From Candidatus Shapirobacteria bacterium (GTDB lineage Bacteria; Patescibacteriota; Microgenomatia; UBA12405), in the NCBI GenBank assembly GCA_028700345.1, contig JAQVSW010000004.1, positions 1 to 24,048 of the forward strand: a stretch of DNA of 24,048 nucleotides, in the 5' to 3' direction. The position numbers and the translations under genes are program-made. The notes below the pieces were generated by a model. It worked only from the letters and a program-made list of their open reading frames with translations, did no database searches and had not been told where the DNA came from. Positions 14,905 through 21,659 of this stretch are shown here, piece by piece (position 1 is the first letter of the stretch; the number at the start of each line of letters is the position of its first letter).

Positions 14905-15765
14905 TTATTTTTTTAACGCCAACTCAATTATCTTATCTAGCAGCTGGCTATAGCTTATTCCTATAGCCATTGCTTCCATCGGTAAAAGAGAATTAGAGGT
15001 TAGCCCTGGTAAAGTATTTATTTCCAGTAAATACACCTTGCCCTTTCTTACAATAAAATCAACTCTAGCATATCCCTCTGCCTTAATTGTCTTATATATT
15101 CTTTTTGTTTCGTTCTGTATTTTTTTAATTATATTTTTGGGCAATCTTGCCGGACAAATTTCTTCCGACATTCCTTTTATATACTTCGCCTCGTAATTAA
15201 AAAAATCTTTTCTTGGCACTATTTCAATCACGGGTAAAACCAAATCTCCAATAATTCCACACGACACCTCAACTCCCTTTATATATTCTTCAATAATTAT
15301 TTCATCGTCAAATTTTTTAGCTTCTTCAATCGCCCTTTCCAGTTCATCTTTCTTTTTTACAATCGTCACCCCCACACTAGATCCTCCATTTGTCGGTTTA
15401 ACTACGCAAGGAACCTTTGTTCTTTCACTTGGCATTAAAAAATTATTTCTTTCAGCTATCATTCTAAAAATCTTTTTATTCATCCCAATAGCTGAAGCAA
15501 GTACTCCCGAACCAGTATATTTAATTCCCAAAGTATCAAGATATCCCTGTATCGTTCCATCTTCTCCACCCATACCATGCAAAGCAATTAAAACTACATC
15601 TGTTTTTATTTTATCTAATTTTTCAAGCTCTCTTGGGACATCAATTAATAAGATTTTATATTTATCTTTATCAATATTTTTAATAATTTCCCTCACAGTC
15701 ATCAGAGACACATCCCTCTCACTACTTTTTCCACCCATCAACACACCCACTTTTATTTTTTTCAT
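14905..15765 (-). CDS. ddl: D-alanine--D-alanine ligase
   Basis: Makes D-Ala-D-Ala for peptidoglycan, using ATP, in the cytosol. It is an ATP-grasp enzyme with GVLMGGKSSERDVS (7-20), ALHGMGGEDGTIQG (61-74), KPTNGGSSVGV (123-133, ATP lysine and glycine loop), FNYEAKY (189-195), ARVDF (233-237) and LEINTLPGL (248-256, Mg2+-binding N). Length 286 is slightly below the usual 300-350. I place the start at 15765 (MKKIKVGVLMGG), not at the ATG four codons upstream (15777), because a TATAAT at 15783-15778 overlaps that upstream codon and would make transcription begin a few bases before 15765. It is divergent from alr-murF, giving a D-alanine branch cluster. Confidence 0.95.
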   Translation of the reverse strand: MKKIKVGVLMGGKSSERDVSLMTVREIIKNIDKDKYKILLIDVPRELEKLDKIKTDVVLIALHGMGGEDGTIQGYLDTLGIKYTGSGVLASAIGMNKKIFRMIAERNNFLMPSERTKVPCVVKPTNGGSSVGVTIVKKKDELERAIEEAKKFDDEIIIEEYIKGVEVSCGIIGDLVLPVIEIVPRKDFFNYEAKYIKGMSEEICPARLPKNIIKKIQNETKRIYKTIKAEGYARVDFIVRKGKVYLLEINTLPGLTSNSLLPMEAMAIGISYSQLLDKIIELALKK

Positions 15766-15838
15766 AAGTATTAACATTATACAATATTATATTATAAAAG
15801 CTAATTTTATATCTAATATTTGTGTTTATAACTTATTA

Positions 15839-15847
15839 TGTTATAAT
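15839..15847 (+). promoter_or_regulatory. Extended -10 promoter of alr-murF, leaderless
   Basis: TGTTATAAT, an extended -10 (TGn plus TATAAT), ends six bases before the alr ATG at 15854. The geometry is the same as at secE, so transcription should begin on the start codon. The gap (15766-15853) is AT-rich and also carries the oppositely directed TATAAT of ddl. Confidence 0.6.
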
Positions 15848-15853
15848 CTACTT

Positions 15854-16981
15854 ATGTTAAGATATCAAACTTTAAACGAAATCACTATTGATTCCTCTGC
15901 TCTAATTAACAACTACAATTATTTTCAAAAACTAAATTCTGGCTGTGAAGTTTGCCCTGTTTTAAAATCAAACGCCTATGGCCACGGCTTACTCCCTGTT
16001 GCCAAATTTATTGACTCCCATTTTAAAACCCCGTACATCATGGTTGATTCACTTTATGAAGCTTACGAGCTTTCCAAACAAAAAATAAGAACACCAATAA
16101 TGATCATGGGTTATACTGATCCTCAAAATTACTCTGTTTGGAAAAAACTCCCCTACACTTTTACTGTTTACGATATTCAGTCACTTGAAAATTTAAATCA
16201 ATATCAACCAGGAGTTAAAATTCATATTAAACTCGACACCGGCATGTGTCGCCTTGGCATTCAGAAAAATGATATCCATGTTTTTATAGAAGTCTTAAAA
16301 AAATGTTCTCATTTACAGGTCGAAGGCATTTATTCCCATTTTTCCCAAGCTGATAACCCTAAAAAAATAACTTTTACGAATAATCAAATTAAACTCTTCA
16401 AATCCATGGTCTCATCTTTTGAAAAAGCTGGTTTTAATTTTAAATACAAACATATCGCCGCCACTGCCGGAGCTGAAATTATCAAAGACCCTTATTTTAA
16501 TCTTACCCGTCTTGGTCTCGGATTTTATGGCTATTCCCCTTTTGGATCTCATACTACTGAAGGTAGAAATCAAAGATCAATCTTAAAACCCGCCCTAAAT
16601 TTCACTTCAAGGCTTGCTTTAATCAAACAAATTCATGCCGGAAATCAAATTAGTTATGGTGGTACTTACACTGCAAGGCAAGATGAAATTATTGGTATTT
16701 TAACCGCTGGTTATTTTGAAGGCATTCCCAGAGATTTAAGTAATCAAGCATCCTTTCTTTTAAAGAACACCAAATGTCCTGTTATTGGCAATATTGGCAT
16801 GAATATGACTACTATAAAAATTCCAAGAACTATTAATATCAAAATTGGCGAAAAAGTTACCCTTATTTCTTCAAGTATTAGTGATCCCAATTCAGTTTAT
16901 AAACTATCCAGTCTTTTAAAGACTATTCCCTATACCATCTTAACTGGGTTACACTCATCTATCAAAAGAACAATTATATGA
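15854..16981 (+). CDS. alr: Alanine racemase
   Basis: PLP enzyme that interconverts L- and D-alanine to supply peptidoglycan synthesis. The PLP lysine is K38 in VLKSNAYGHG; the catalytic tyrosine on the other face is Y268 in ISYGGTYTA; HIKLDTGMCRLG (124-135), GIYSHFSQAD (158-167), RLGLGFYGYSP (219-229) and GNIGMNMT are standard. Length 375 is normal. It shares an ATGA overlap with murF, so the two are translationally coupled, and it faces ddl across an 88-base divergent region. Together the three genes build the D-Ala-D-Ala terminus and attach it. Confidence 0.96.
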   Translation: MLRYQTLNEITIDSSALINNYNYFQKLNSGCEVCPVLKSNAYGHGLLPVAKFIDSHFKTPYIMVDSLYEAYELSKQKIRTPIMIMGYTDPQNYSVWKKLPYTFTVYDIQSLENLNQYQPGVKIHIKLDTGMCRLGIQKNDIHVFIEVLKKCSHLQVEGIYSHFSQADNPKKITFTNNQIKLFKSMVSSFEKAGFNFKYKHIAATAGAEIIKDPYFNLTRLGLGFYGYSPFGSHTTEGRNQRSILKPALNFTSRLALIKQIHAGNQISYGGTYTARQDEIIGILTAGYFEGIPRDLSNQASFLLKNTKCPVIGNIGMNMTTIKIPRTINIKIGEKVTLISSSISDPNSVYKLSSLLKTIPYTILTGLHSSIKRTII

Positions 16982-18183
16982 AACAAAAAATAAGTCTTCT
17001 CTTTCTTAAATATCTTCGTTTCTTTGCCCGTCTGCAACTCGCCAAAATAAATTTAATAAATCCAAAACTAATAATCGTTGGTATTACCGGTTCTGCCGGT
17101 AAAACATCGACACTATTAGCAGCCGAAGCTGCTCTTAAACCCAACTTTCGAGTCAAAACCAACTATGGTGGTAATTCAGAGTCTGGCATTCCCCTTAATA
17201 TTCTCGGCTTCAAAAACCCTGATTTTTCTCTTTTTTCCTGGCTAATAGTCGCTCTCCTAACTCCTTTTAAATTACTTACCAATTGGAAAATATACGATGT
17301 TTATCTAGTTGAAATGGGAATTGATAGCGCTCAGTCACCCAAAAATATGTCTTACTTATTGTCAATCGTAAAACCCGATATTGGCGTCTTTCTCAATGTC
17401 ACTCCAGTTCACCTAGAAAATTTCTCCTCTCTTGATCAAATTGCCGAGGAAAAAGCAAAATTGATTAATAACACCCAAATCGCCATCATTAATAAAAGCG
17501 ATGCTCTCGTAAAAAAATACAGCAAAAATAAGCATACTATTTCTATCAAGCCAGTTAAAATTGATATCCCCAATTTTGTTCTACCAAGTATTTATGATAT
17601 TTCTCTAGGAGCGGCTCTAGCCATTGCTAATTATTTTAAAATCAATAACTCTAGTTCTATCAACAATATAAAAAATAATTTTCATCTTCCTCCTGGCCGA
17701 TCTTCTGTATTAAAAGGAATCAATAATTCAACTATTATCGACTCCTCATACAATTCATCGCCTCTCTCCGCTACCGAAATGTTAAATTTTTTAGCTTCAT
17801 ACCCATCTCCCAAAATTACTCTTCTTGGTGACATGCGCGAGCTCGGAGCTGTCTCAAAAATATCTCATCAAAACCTCTATAAAACTGCTCTTAACTCCGC
17901 TGATACTATTATTAGCATCGGACCCCTTACCAGTCGCTTTTTTGGCTCTAAAGCTAAAAAATTTATGTACTGGTGGCAAGCCTCTGATTATCTAAAAAAT
18001 AACCTTCCTCAAAACGCTACTATTTTAGTAAAAGGCTCTCAAAATACCATTTTCCTCGAAGAACTAATCAAAGAGTTAATTCCAACTAATAAACTAAAAC
18101 ACTATTTATCTAATGATCTAATCTGCCGTCAATCAAAATATTGGCTAAAAACAAAAGATCTTTTTAAGTCAAGTAATTCGTAA
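16978..18183 (+). CDS. murF: MurF-like Mur ligase lacking the N-terminal domain
   Basis: Adds D-Ala-D-Ala to the UDP-MurNAc-tripeptide. The ATP loop GITGSAGKTST is at 35-45 instead of around residue 105-115, so the usual N-terminal substrate-binding domain (~75 residues) is absent; in its place is a short basic, hydrophobic helix (MKQKISLLFLKYLRFFARLQ). The central domain has EMGIDSAQSP (112-121) and HLENFSSLDQIAEEKAKLI (145-163, including the lysine that is carbamylated in Mur ligases). The C-terminal domain follows with PPGRSSV (238-244), DSSYNSSPLSATEML (255-269), LGDMRELG (283-290) and VKGSQNT (351-357). MurF is preferred over other Mur ligases because of SYNSSP/LGDMRELG and the ddl-alr context. 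Its start overlaps alr (ATGA). Confidence 0.87.
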   Translation: MKQKISLLFLKYLRFFARLQLAKINLINPKLIIVGITGSAGKTSTLLAAEAALKPNFRVKTNYGGNSESGIPLNILGFKNPDFSLFSWLIVALLTPFKLLTNWKIYDVYLVEMGIDSAQSPKNMSYLLSIVKPDIGVFLNVTPVHLENFSSLDQIAEEKAKLINNTQIAIINKSDALVKKYSKNKHTISIKPVKIDIPNFVLPSIYDISLGAALAIANYFKINNSSSINNIKNNFHLPPGRSSVLKGINNSTIIDSSYNSSPLSATEMLNFLASYPSPKITLLGDMRELGAVSKISHQNLYKTALNSADTIISIGPLTSRFFGSKAKKFMYWWQASDYLKNNLPQNATILVKGSQNTIFLEELIKELIPTNKLKHYLSNDLICRQSKYWLKTKDLFKSSNS

Positions 18184-18206
18184 TTGAAGATTGTAGATTG
18201 AAGATT
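18183..18206. repeat. Short direct repeat after murF
   Basis: ATTGAAGATT occurs at 18183-18192 and again at 18197-18206, separated by four bases, just after the murF stop codon. The pattern resembles the AT-rich 'attgataattgaaaatt' simple repeats seen in the rplJ leader and within manC. No stable hairpin is present, so it does not look like a terminator. Confidence 0.5.
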
Positions 18207-18214
18207 AATGATAG

Positions 18215-18793
18215 TTATCCCCTAAATTCTTTTTCCTTTTTAATTTCTTTTTCGATTAAATTTCTCAAAAATACTGACCGAGGAATCATCCTTTTCTGTG
18301 CTATCCAATCAAGATAAGCCAAAATCTTGGGACTGACAAAAAAATTAAATCTGACATCTATTTCTTTTTTTGCCTCTTCTAAACCTTGATCGAGCAGTGT
18401 TCCAATGTTTTTTTTATCATATTCAACTAATTTAAATTTTGGATTTGAAATACCCCTTAAGAATAAAATTTTTGTCCCTTTTTTGTAAAAAGCTATCACC
18501 GGTTTACATAAATCAAGAGATTTTGAAATTAAATAGCCCATTGAGACACTATGACCCGATACTTCCATCATCACCACATCTGCTTTTTTTACCATTTCGA
18601 TTGATTTTTGATAGGCCTGAGCCGATTCTTGTTGACTTATGTCATAAATTTTTTCTACTGTTTTTTTATCTGTCCACTTTAGCAACTTATCACTAAGCAT
18701 AATATTATTTTTTGCTAAATGACTGTGAATCATCTGAAATAAAGCAGGCTCTTTTGATACCAATCTAGGTGAAGCCACAAAAAATATTTTCAT
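18215..18793 (-). CDS. Deoxyribosyltransferase-like domain fused to RHH
   Basis: A 192-residue protein in two parts. Residues 1-135 resemble the nucleoside 2-deoxyribosyltransferase/Rcl fold: MKIFFVASPR at the start, then KADVVMMEVSGHSVSMGYLIS (70-90) and KPVIAFY (97-103), matching the aDvvvaevs.ps.GvGyE.g...kPv pattern. The catalytic glutamate expected in 'GYE' is leucine (L88), so hydrolase/transferase activity is doubtful. Residues ~147-190 (VRFNFFVSPKILAYLDW...PRSVFLRNLIEKEI) fit a ribbon-helix-helix DNA-binding unit: one strand then two helices. The fusion suggests a DNA-binding regulator that senses a nucleotide-like ligand; this is inference. The gene follows an unknown 107-residue gene by 38 bases; a possible -10 TATAGT lies at 18819-18814. 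It could instead be an oligomerisation tail on a deoxyribosyltransferase-like protein. Confidence 0.65.
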   Translation of the reverse strand: MKIFFVASPRLVSKEPALFQMIHSHLAKNNIMLSDKLLKWTDKKTVEKIYDISQQESAQAYQKSIEMVKKADVVMMEVSGHSVSMGYLISKSLDLCKPVIAFYKKGTKILFLRGISNPKFKLVEYDKKNIGTLLDQGLEEAKKEIDVRFNFFVSPKILAYLDWIAQKRMIPRSVFLRNLIEKEIKKEKEFRG

Positions 18794-18831
18794 CTTATTT
18801 AAAAACTTAAGGGACTATACACCACTTTAGC

Positions 18832-19155
18832 TTAAATTTCTACCTGTCTATTTTTGACCAACTTTCTTACTTTTACTTTTTCAATATATTTTTCCAAGGC
18901 AAGGTCTACTTGTTTTCCATCATCTGTCTCCCAGTACTCTTCTTTTAAAGACAGCAGTTCTCCTACCCCAATTTTTTTTCTAATTAAAATACCGGTTGCG
19001 TGAGACACCATTCTTATTAATCTATTAGTATCTGTTTCACGCCAAGTTTTAATTATATCTTGACCACAAAGACTCACCGTACCCATAATAACTCTTAAAT
19101 TCTCATTTCCAGCTACAAAATCTTTAATAGTAGTTCTAACTACTTCTTTTTCCAT
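18832..19155 (-). CDS. Unknown 107-residue protein
   Basis: I do not recognise a family. It is a small soluble, charged protein, mostly helical by eye, with one cysteine (SLCGQD) and a segment SHATGILIRKKIGVGELLSLKEEYWETDDG around residues 51-80. No membrane span, signal peptide or DNA-binding motif stands out. It has by far the best Shine-Dalgarno in the window, AAAGGAGG five bases before the ATG (19168-19161), which supports both the gene and its start. It is upstream of the deoxyribosyltransferase/RHH gene in the same direction and divergent from rplJ across 286 bases. Confidence 0.72.
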   Translation of the reverse strand: MEKEVVRTTIKDFVAGNENLRVIMGTVSLCGQDIIKTWRETDTNRLIRMVSHATGILIRKKIGVGELLSLKEEYWETDDGKQVDLALEKYIEKVKVRKLVKNRQVEI

Positions 19156-19160
19156 TTAAA

Positions 19161-19168
19161 CCTCCTTT
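19161..19168 (-). promoter_or_regulatory. Perfect Shine-Dalgarno of the 107-residue gene
   Basis: AAAGGAGG on the minus strand, five bases before the ATG at 19155. It is notable because most genes in the window have weak or absent sites; thyX (AAAGGTG) and the last gene (AAGAGGAAA) are the only others with a plausible match. Confidence 0.8.
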
Positions 19169-19270
19169 ATTATTCCAATTCTCTACCACAGAAAAACCAA
19201 AATTATTCTGTAATTAAGAATTTTAATAATCAAATTTACAACGCAGGAATTTTAACATAATTACCCCCCT

Positions 19271-19298
19271 TTGCCAACCACCCAAACTAGTGTATAAT
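19271..19298 (+). promoter_or_regulatory. rplJL promoter
   Basis: TTGCCA (19271-19276), a 16-base spacer and TATAAT (19293-19298) form a good housekeeping promoter. Transcription would begin near 19305, giving a ~137-base leader that contains the L10 leader structure. Unlike secE and alr, this promoter is far from its gene because the leader is regulatory. Confidence 0.7.
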
Positions 19299-19304
19299 CC
19301 ACCT

Positions 19305-19392
19305 TGTTCTACCGAAGACAGCCGGCACCCAAATAAGTCCCGCCGAGGAAGCAAATATATTTTTATTTTGTCGCCTCGATCTTCGAGGCACT
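19305..19392 (+). ncRNA. Ribosomal protein L10 leader
   Basis: The segment ACCGAAGACAGCCGGCACCC (19311-19330) and then GTCCCGCCGAGGAAGC (19337-19352) matches the conserved L10-leader core, AGACAG...GGUGC...CCUGCCGAGG, directly upstream of rplJ. L10 (with L7/L12) binds this RNA to repress its own operon. After it comes the hairpin GCCTCG-ATCTT-CGAGGC (19373-19389) followed by ACTTTT, resembling an attenuator. CGAGG (19344-19348), within the L10-binding part, can pair with CCTCG (19374-19378), so binding of L10 could switch between folds. The exact ends are estimates. Confidence 0.82.
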
Positions 19393-19394
19393 TT
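19373..19394 (+). terminator. Attenuator-like hairpin in the rplJ leader
   Basis: A six-base-pair GC-rich stem, GCCTCG/CGAGGC, with loop ATCTT, followed by ACTTTT. The T-run is short, so termination strength is uncertain. Its 5' arm can instead pair with the GAGG of the L10-binding core, the arrangement expected for attenuation by ribosomal protein. Confidence 0.5.
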
Positions 19395-19409
19395 TCGTAT
19401 TATTTCTTA

Positions 19410-19421
19410 ACTGATAATTGA
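19410..19421. repeat. AT-rich repeat unit shared with manC
   Basis: ACTGATAATTGA upstream of rplJ is identical to 21865-21876 inside manC. In both cases it is followed by further A/T-rich repetition (aaaattt or taatta). It is short, so chance cannot be ruled out in an AT-rich genome. Confidence 0.4.
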
Positions 19422-19441
19422 AAATTTAAAATTAAATAAAT

Positions 19442-19966
19442 ATGCCAAAAATACAAAAAATCCAAAAAGTTGATGAGATAGCTAACAAGCTTTCCGAGTC
19501 AAAATCAGCCGCTTTAATTCAATATCAAGGTCTTAGCGCTGGCGATATTGGCAATCTCCGAGCAAGCATTAAAAAAGCTGGCGGCTCAATGGAGGTAGTA
19601 AAAAATTCATTAATATCCAGAGCCTTTAATAAAATTGGCCTTTCTTTACCTGAAATATTAACTGGTCCTACAGCTATTGCCTACTGCGAAACTGATGAAA
19701 TAGCCCCTCTTAAGGAAATCGATATCGTCAATAAAGACAAGGAAAAAACCTTTTTTAAATATGGCGTTTTCGAAAAAAAGCTTCTTTCAGTTGAAGATTT
19801 AAATAGATTTCTCTCTTTACCTTCAAAATCAGTTCTTGTCGCTCAATTTATTGGTGGACTTAAAAACCCTTTGCAGCGCCTGGTTTATGCCATGCGTTTT
19901 AATCAACAACAATTGGTTTTAACTCTAAAAGCCTTATCTGATAAAAAGGCTACCGAAACAAATTAG
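19442..19966 (+). CDS. rplJ: 50S ribosomal protein L10
   Basis: Forms the base of the ribosomal L7/L12 stalk and binds the leader of its own mRNA. The 174-residue protein has the family features: a KVDEIANKLSESKSAALIQYQGLSAGDIG start, LRASIKKAGGSMEVVKNSLI (the rRNA-binding 'R..l...g.e..V.KNtL..rA' block), LTGPTAIAY, and a C-terminal helix (LKNPLQRLVYAMRFNQQQLVLTLKAL) that docks L7/L12 dimers. Length is normal. It is 82 bases ahead of rplL and behind a canonical L10 leader. In most bacteria it follows rplA directly; here, ~4.5 kb of other genes intervene. Confidence 0.97.
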   Translation: MPKIQKIQKVDEIANKLSESKSAALIQYQGLSAGDIGNLRASIKKAGGSMEVVKNSLISRAFNKIGLSLPEILTGPTAIAYCETDEIAPLKEIDIVNKDKEKTFFKYGVFEKKLLSVEDLNRFLSLPSKSVLVAQFIGGLKNPLQRLVYAMRFNQQQLVLTLKALSDKKATETN

Positions 19967-20048
19967 TTATTTGTTTATTTAATGCCCCGCCGACGAGGCG
20001 TCGCATTTTTCTTAGTTATTATTTTATTAATTATTTAAAAATAAAAAT

Positions 20049-20432
20049 ATGGATAAAAAATTAGATACTATCCTTAACCAAATTTCTGAACTATCGGTGC
20101 TCGAACTCTCCGAATTAGTCAAAGCTCTCGAAGAAAAGTTCGATGTTAAAGCTGTCGCTATGTCAGCTGCTCCTGCTACTGCCGCCGCTGGTGCTCCTGC
20201 TGCTGCTCCAGTTGAAGAAAAATCAGAGTTTGATGTGATTGTTACCAACGCTGGTACCAATAAAATCGCCGTTATTAAAGCTGTGCGTGAATTTAAGCCA
20301 GAACTCGGTTTAAAAGAAGCCAAAGATATGGTTGATGCCTGTCCTGCCGACCTTGGTACTATGAAAAAAGAGGCCGCCGATGAAGCTAAAACCAAGCTTG
20401 AAGCCGCCGGTGCCACCGTTGAATTAAAATAA
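20049..20432 (+). CDS. rplL: 50S ribosomal protein L7/L12
   Basis: The multimeric stalk protein that recruits translation GTPases. The 127-residue protein has the N-terminal dimerisation helices (ILNQISELSVLELSELVKAL), an alanine/proline hinge (AAPATAAAGAPAAAPV, ~41-56) and the C-terminal domain (EFDVIVTNAGTNKIAVIKAVREF, GLKEAKDMVDACP, AGATVELK). All is standard. The 82-base gap after rplJ holds no gene. A strong terminator follows at 20452-20490, so rpoB/rpoC are not immediately downstream, unlike the common arrangement. The antisense Ala/Ser-rich open frame here is a shadow of the hinge. Confidence 0.98.
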   Translation: MDKKLDTILNQISELSVLELSELVKALEEKFDVKAVAMSAAPATAAAGAPAAAPVEEKSEFDVIVTNAGTNKIAVIKAVREFKPELGLKEAKDMVDACPADLGTMKKEAADEAKTKLEAAGATVELK

Positions 20433-20451
20433 TTATTTTAATTTAAATCTT

Positions 20452-20490
20452 AAAATCCCCCTGAGTTTATCGAAGGGGGATTTTTGTTTT
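20452..20490 (+). terminator. Rho-independent terminator after rplL
   Basis: AAAATCCCCCT (20452-20462) pairs with AAGGGGGATTTT (20473-20484), followed by TTTTTGTTTT. The strong stem with a T-run marks the end of the rplJL transcript. The loop carries GAGTTTATCG; the stem-loop resembles the 'CCCTGAG...TCGAAGGG' dispersed palindromes of many bacteria. Confidence 0.85.
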
Positions 20491-20509
20491 TAGTTTATTC
20501 CAATTTTTC

Positions 20510-20518
20510 TGATAAAAT
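20510..20518 (+). promoter_or_regulatory. Extended -10 of the kinase gene
   Basis: TGATAAAAT, an extended -10, ends 16 bases before the ATG at 20535, giving an expected leader of about 10 bases. No convincing Shine-Dalgarno is present. It lies just past the rplL terminator, so this is an independent transcript. Confidence 0.5.
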
Positions 20519-20534
20519 ATTCTACCTTTAAAAG

Positions 20535-21542
20535 ATGAATAATATAAGTAAAGGCTATCTTGATCGAATAAATCCATTTACAGACATTAAAATACTTCTT
20601 GAAAATATCCTTGATATTTATCAAAAACCAAAACTAAAGAATTATAAAGTACTAGAAATTGGTTACGAAGATTTTAATGTCATCATCAAAACAGAAAAAA
20701 ATAATTATTTTCTAAAAATATTCCATGATTCCCGCGATAATGAAGAAGTTGATAGTGTCGTCGAAAGAATTATTACAGCTGTTAACTCTAATGTACAAAC
20801 ACCTTTTATTTATAAAAACCCCAGAACTAATAATTATTGGACTACTTTAATAATCGGTCAATCTCATTTTAGATTGTGTTTAATGCAATATATTAATGGT
20901 CATAATTTCTTTTCATTTCACGAAAAACCTAGCCATCAAGAATTGATTCAAATCGCTCAAATTGCTGCAAAAGTTAACCAGACTAATTACCAACCTAAAT
21001 TTGTCTATGACACATGGGCAATTACTAGTTTTTTACAAGAGTTTAAGAAAAAAGAAAAATATTTAAAGGGTAAAGATTTAGATGATGTTCGCTGCGTTTA
21101 CGATGAATTTATTAATTTTAATTATGATGCTCTACCAAAATCTTTTGTTCACGGTGACATAATGAGTACCAACATACTTAAAGATCAAAAAAATAACTTG
21201 TGGCTCATTGATTTCTCTGTCAGTAACTATATGGCTAGATTGATAGAAATAATTGTTGTTTGTGGTGATTTAGCCTTAATAGTCGGCAATAAAAACGAAT
21301 CTTTAAATCGAATAAAATTGGTTTTTGCAACTTGGATAAAACTAGTTAACGCCACAGAGTTTGAAATAAAATCATTTGAAATGTTATATAAAGTTGCCAA
21401 CGCCATTAATATTATGAACACTAATTTTGAAATCGCCACTGGAAACACTTCCGCCGAAACAATTATGCATTTAGAAGCCGGCCGTTTTGGGATGAGCTTA
21501 ATAAAAGAAAATATGTTTAATGGGTTATTTTGCTTTACTTAA
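20535..21542 (+). CDS. APH-family (aminoglycoside phosphotransferase-fold) kinase
   Basis: A 335-residue protein with the kinase-like fold of aminoglycoside phosphotransferases, choline kinases and homoserine kinase II. Visible are the N-lobe lysine strand YFLKIFHDS (58-66), the catalytic loop FVHGDIMSTNIL (204-215; D208 base, N213 metal) and the metal-binding WLIDFSVS (223-230, D226). Substrate cannot be assigned: members phosphorylate sugars, amino alcohols or amino acids. It does not look like any antibiotic-resistance enzyme. It is followed by the convergent manC gene, after 117 bases containing a weak inverted repeat TCTGTAA/TTACAGA at 21637-21656. It is a single-gene unit with its own promoter. 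Confidence 0.85.
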   Translation: MNNISKGYLDRINPFTDIKILLENILDIYQKPKLKNYKVLEIGYEDFNVIIKTEKNNYFLKIFHDSRDNEEVDSVVERIITAVNSNVQTPFIYKNPRTNNYWTTLIIGQSHFRLCLMQYINGHNFFSFHEKPSHQELIQIAQIAAKVNQTNYQPKFVYDTWAITSFLQEFKKKEKYLKGKDLDDVRCVYDEFINFNYDALPKSFVHGDIMSTNILKDQKNNLWLIDFSVSNYMARLIEIIVVCGDLALIVGNKNESLNRIKLVFATWIKLVNATEFEIKSFEMLYKVANAINIMNTNFEIATGNTSAETIMHLEAGRFGMSLIKENMFNGLFCFT

Positions 21543-21659
21543 ATTCGGTAAAACTGCCGATATTAAAATCAAAATACTTTCCATTTCTCGAATAATCATA
21601 TCCCTCAAGCCTAATCGATCTTCTATTACCATACATCTGTAACTATTATTACAGATTAT

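Noticed and set aside
15766..15777. Upstream ATG for ddl (MLIL lead)
   Set aside because: It overlaps the TATAAT box and adds four residues absent from the family start; kept as an alternative only.
20027..20416. 129-codon open frame opposite rplL
   Set aside because: It is Ala/Ser-rich only because it mirrors the codons of the L7/L12 hinge; rplL itself is unmistakable.
21636..21657. Inverted repeat TCTGTAA/TTACAGA as terminator between the kinase gene and manC
   Set aside because: AT-rich stem without a T-run; too weak to call, although the convergent position would suit one.
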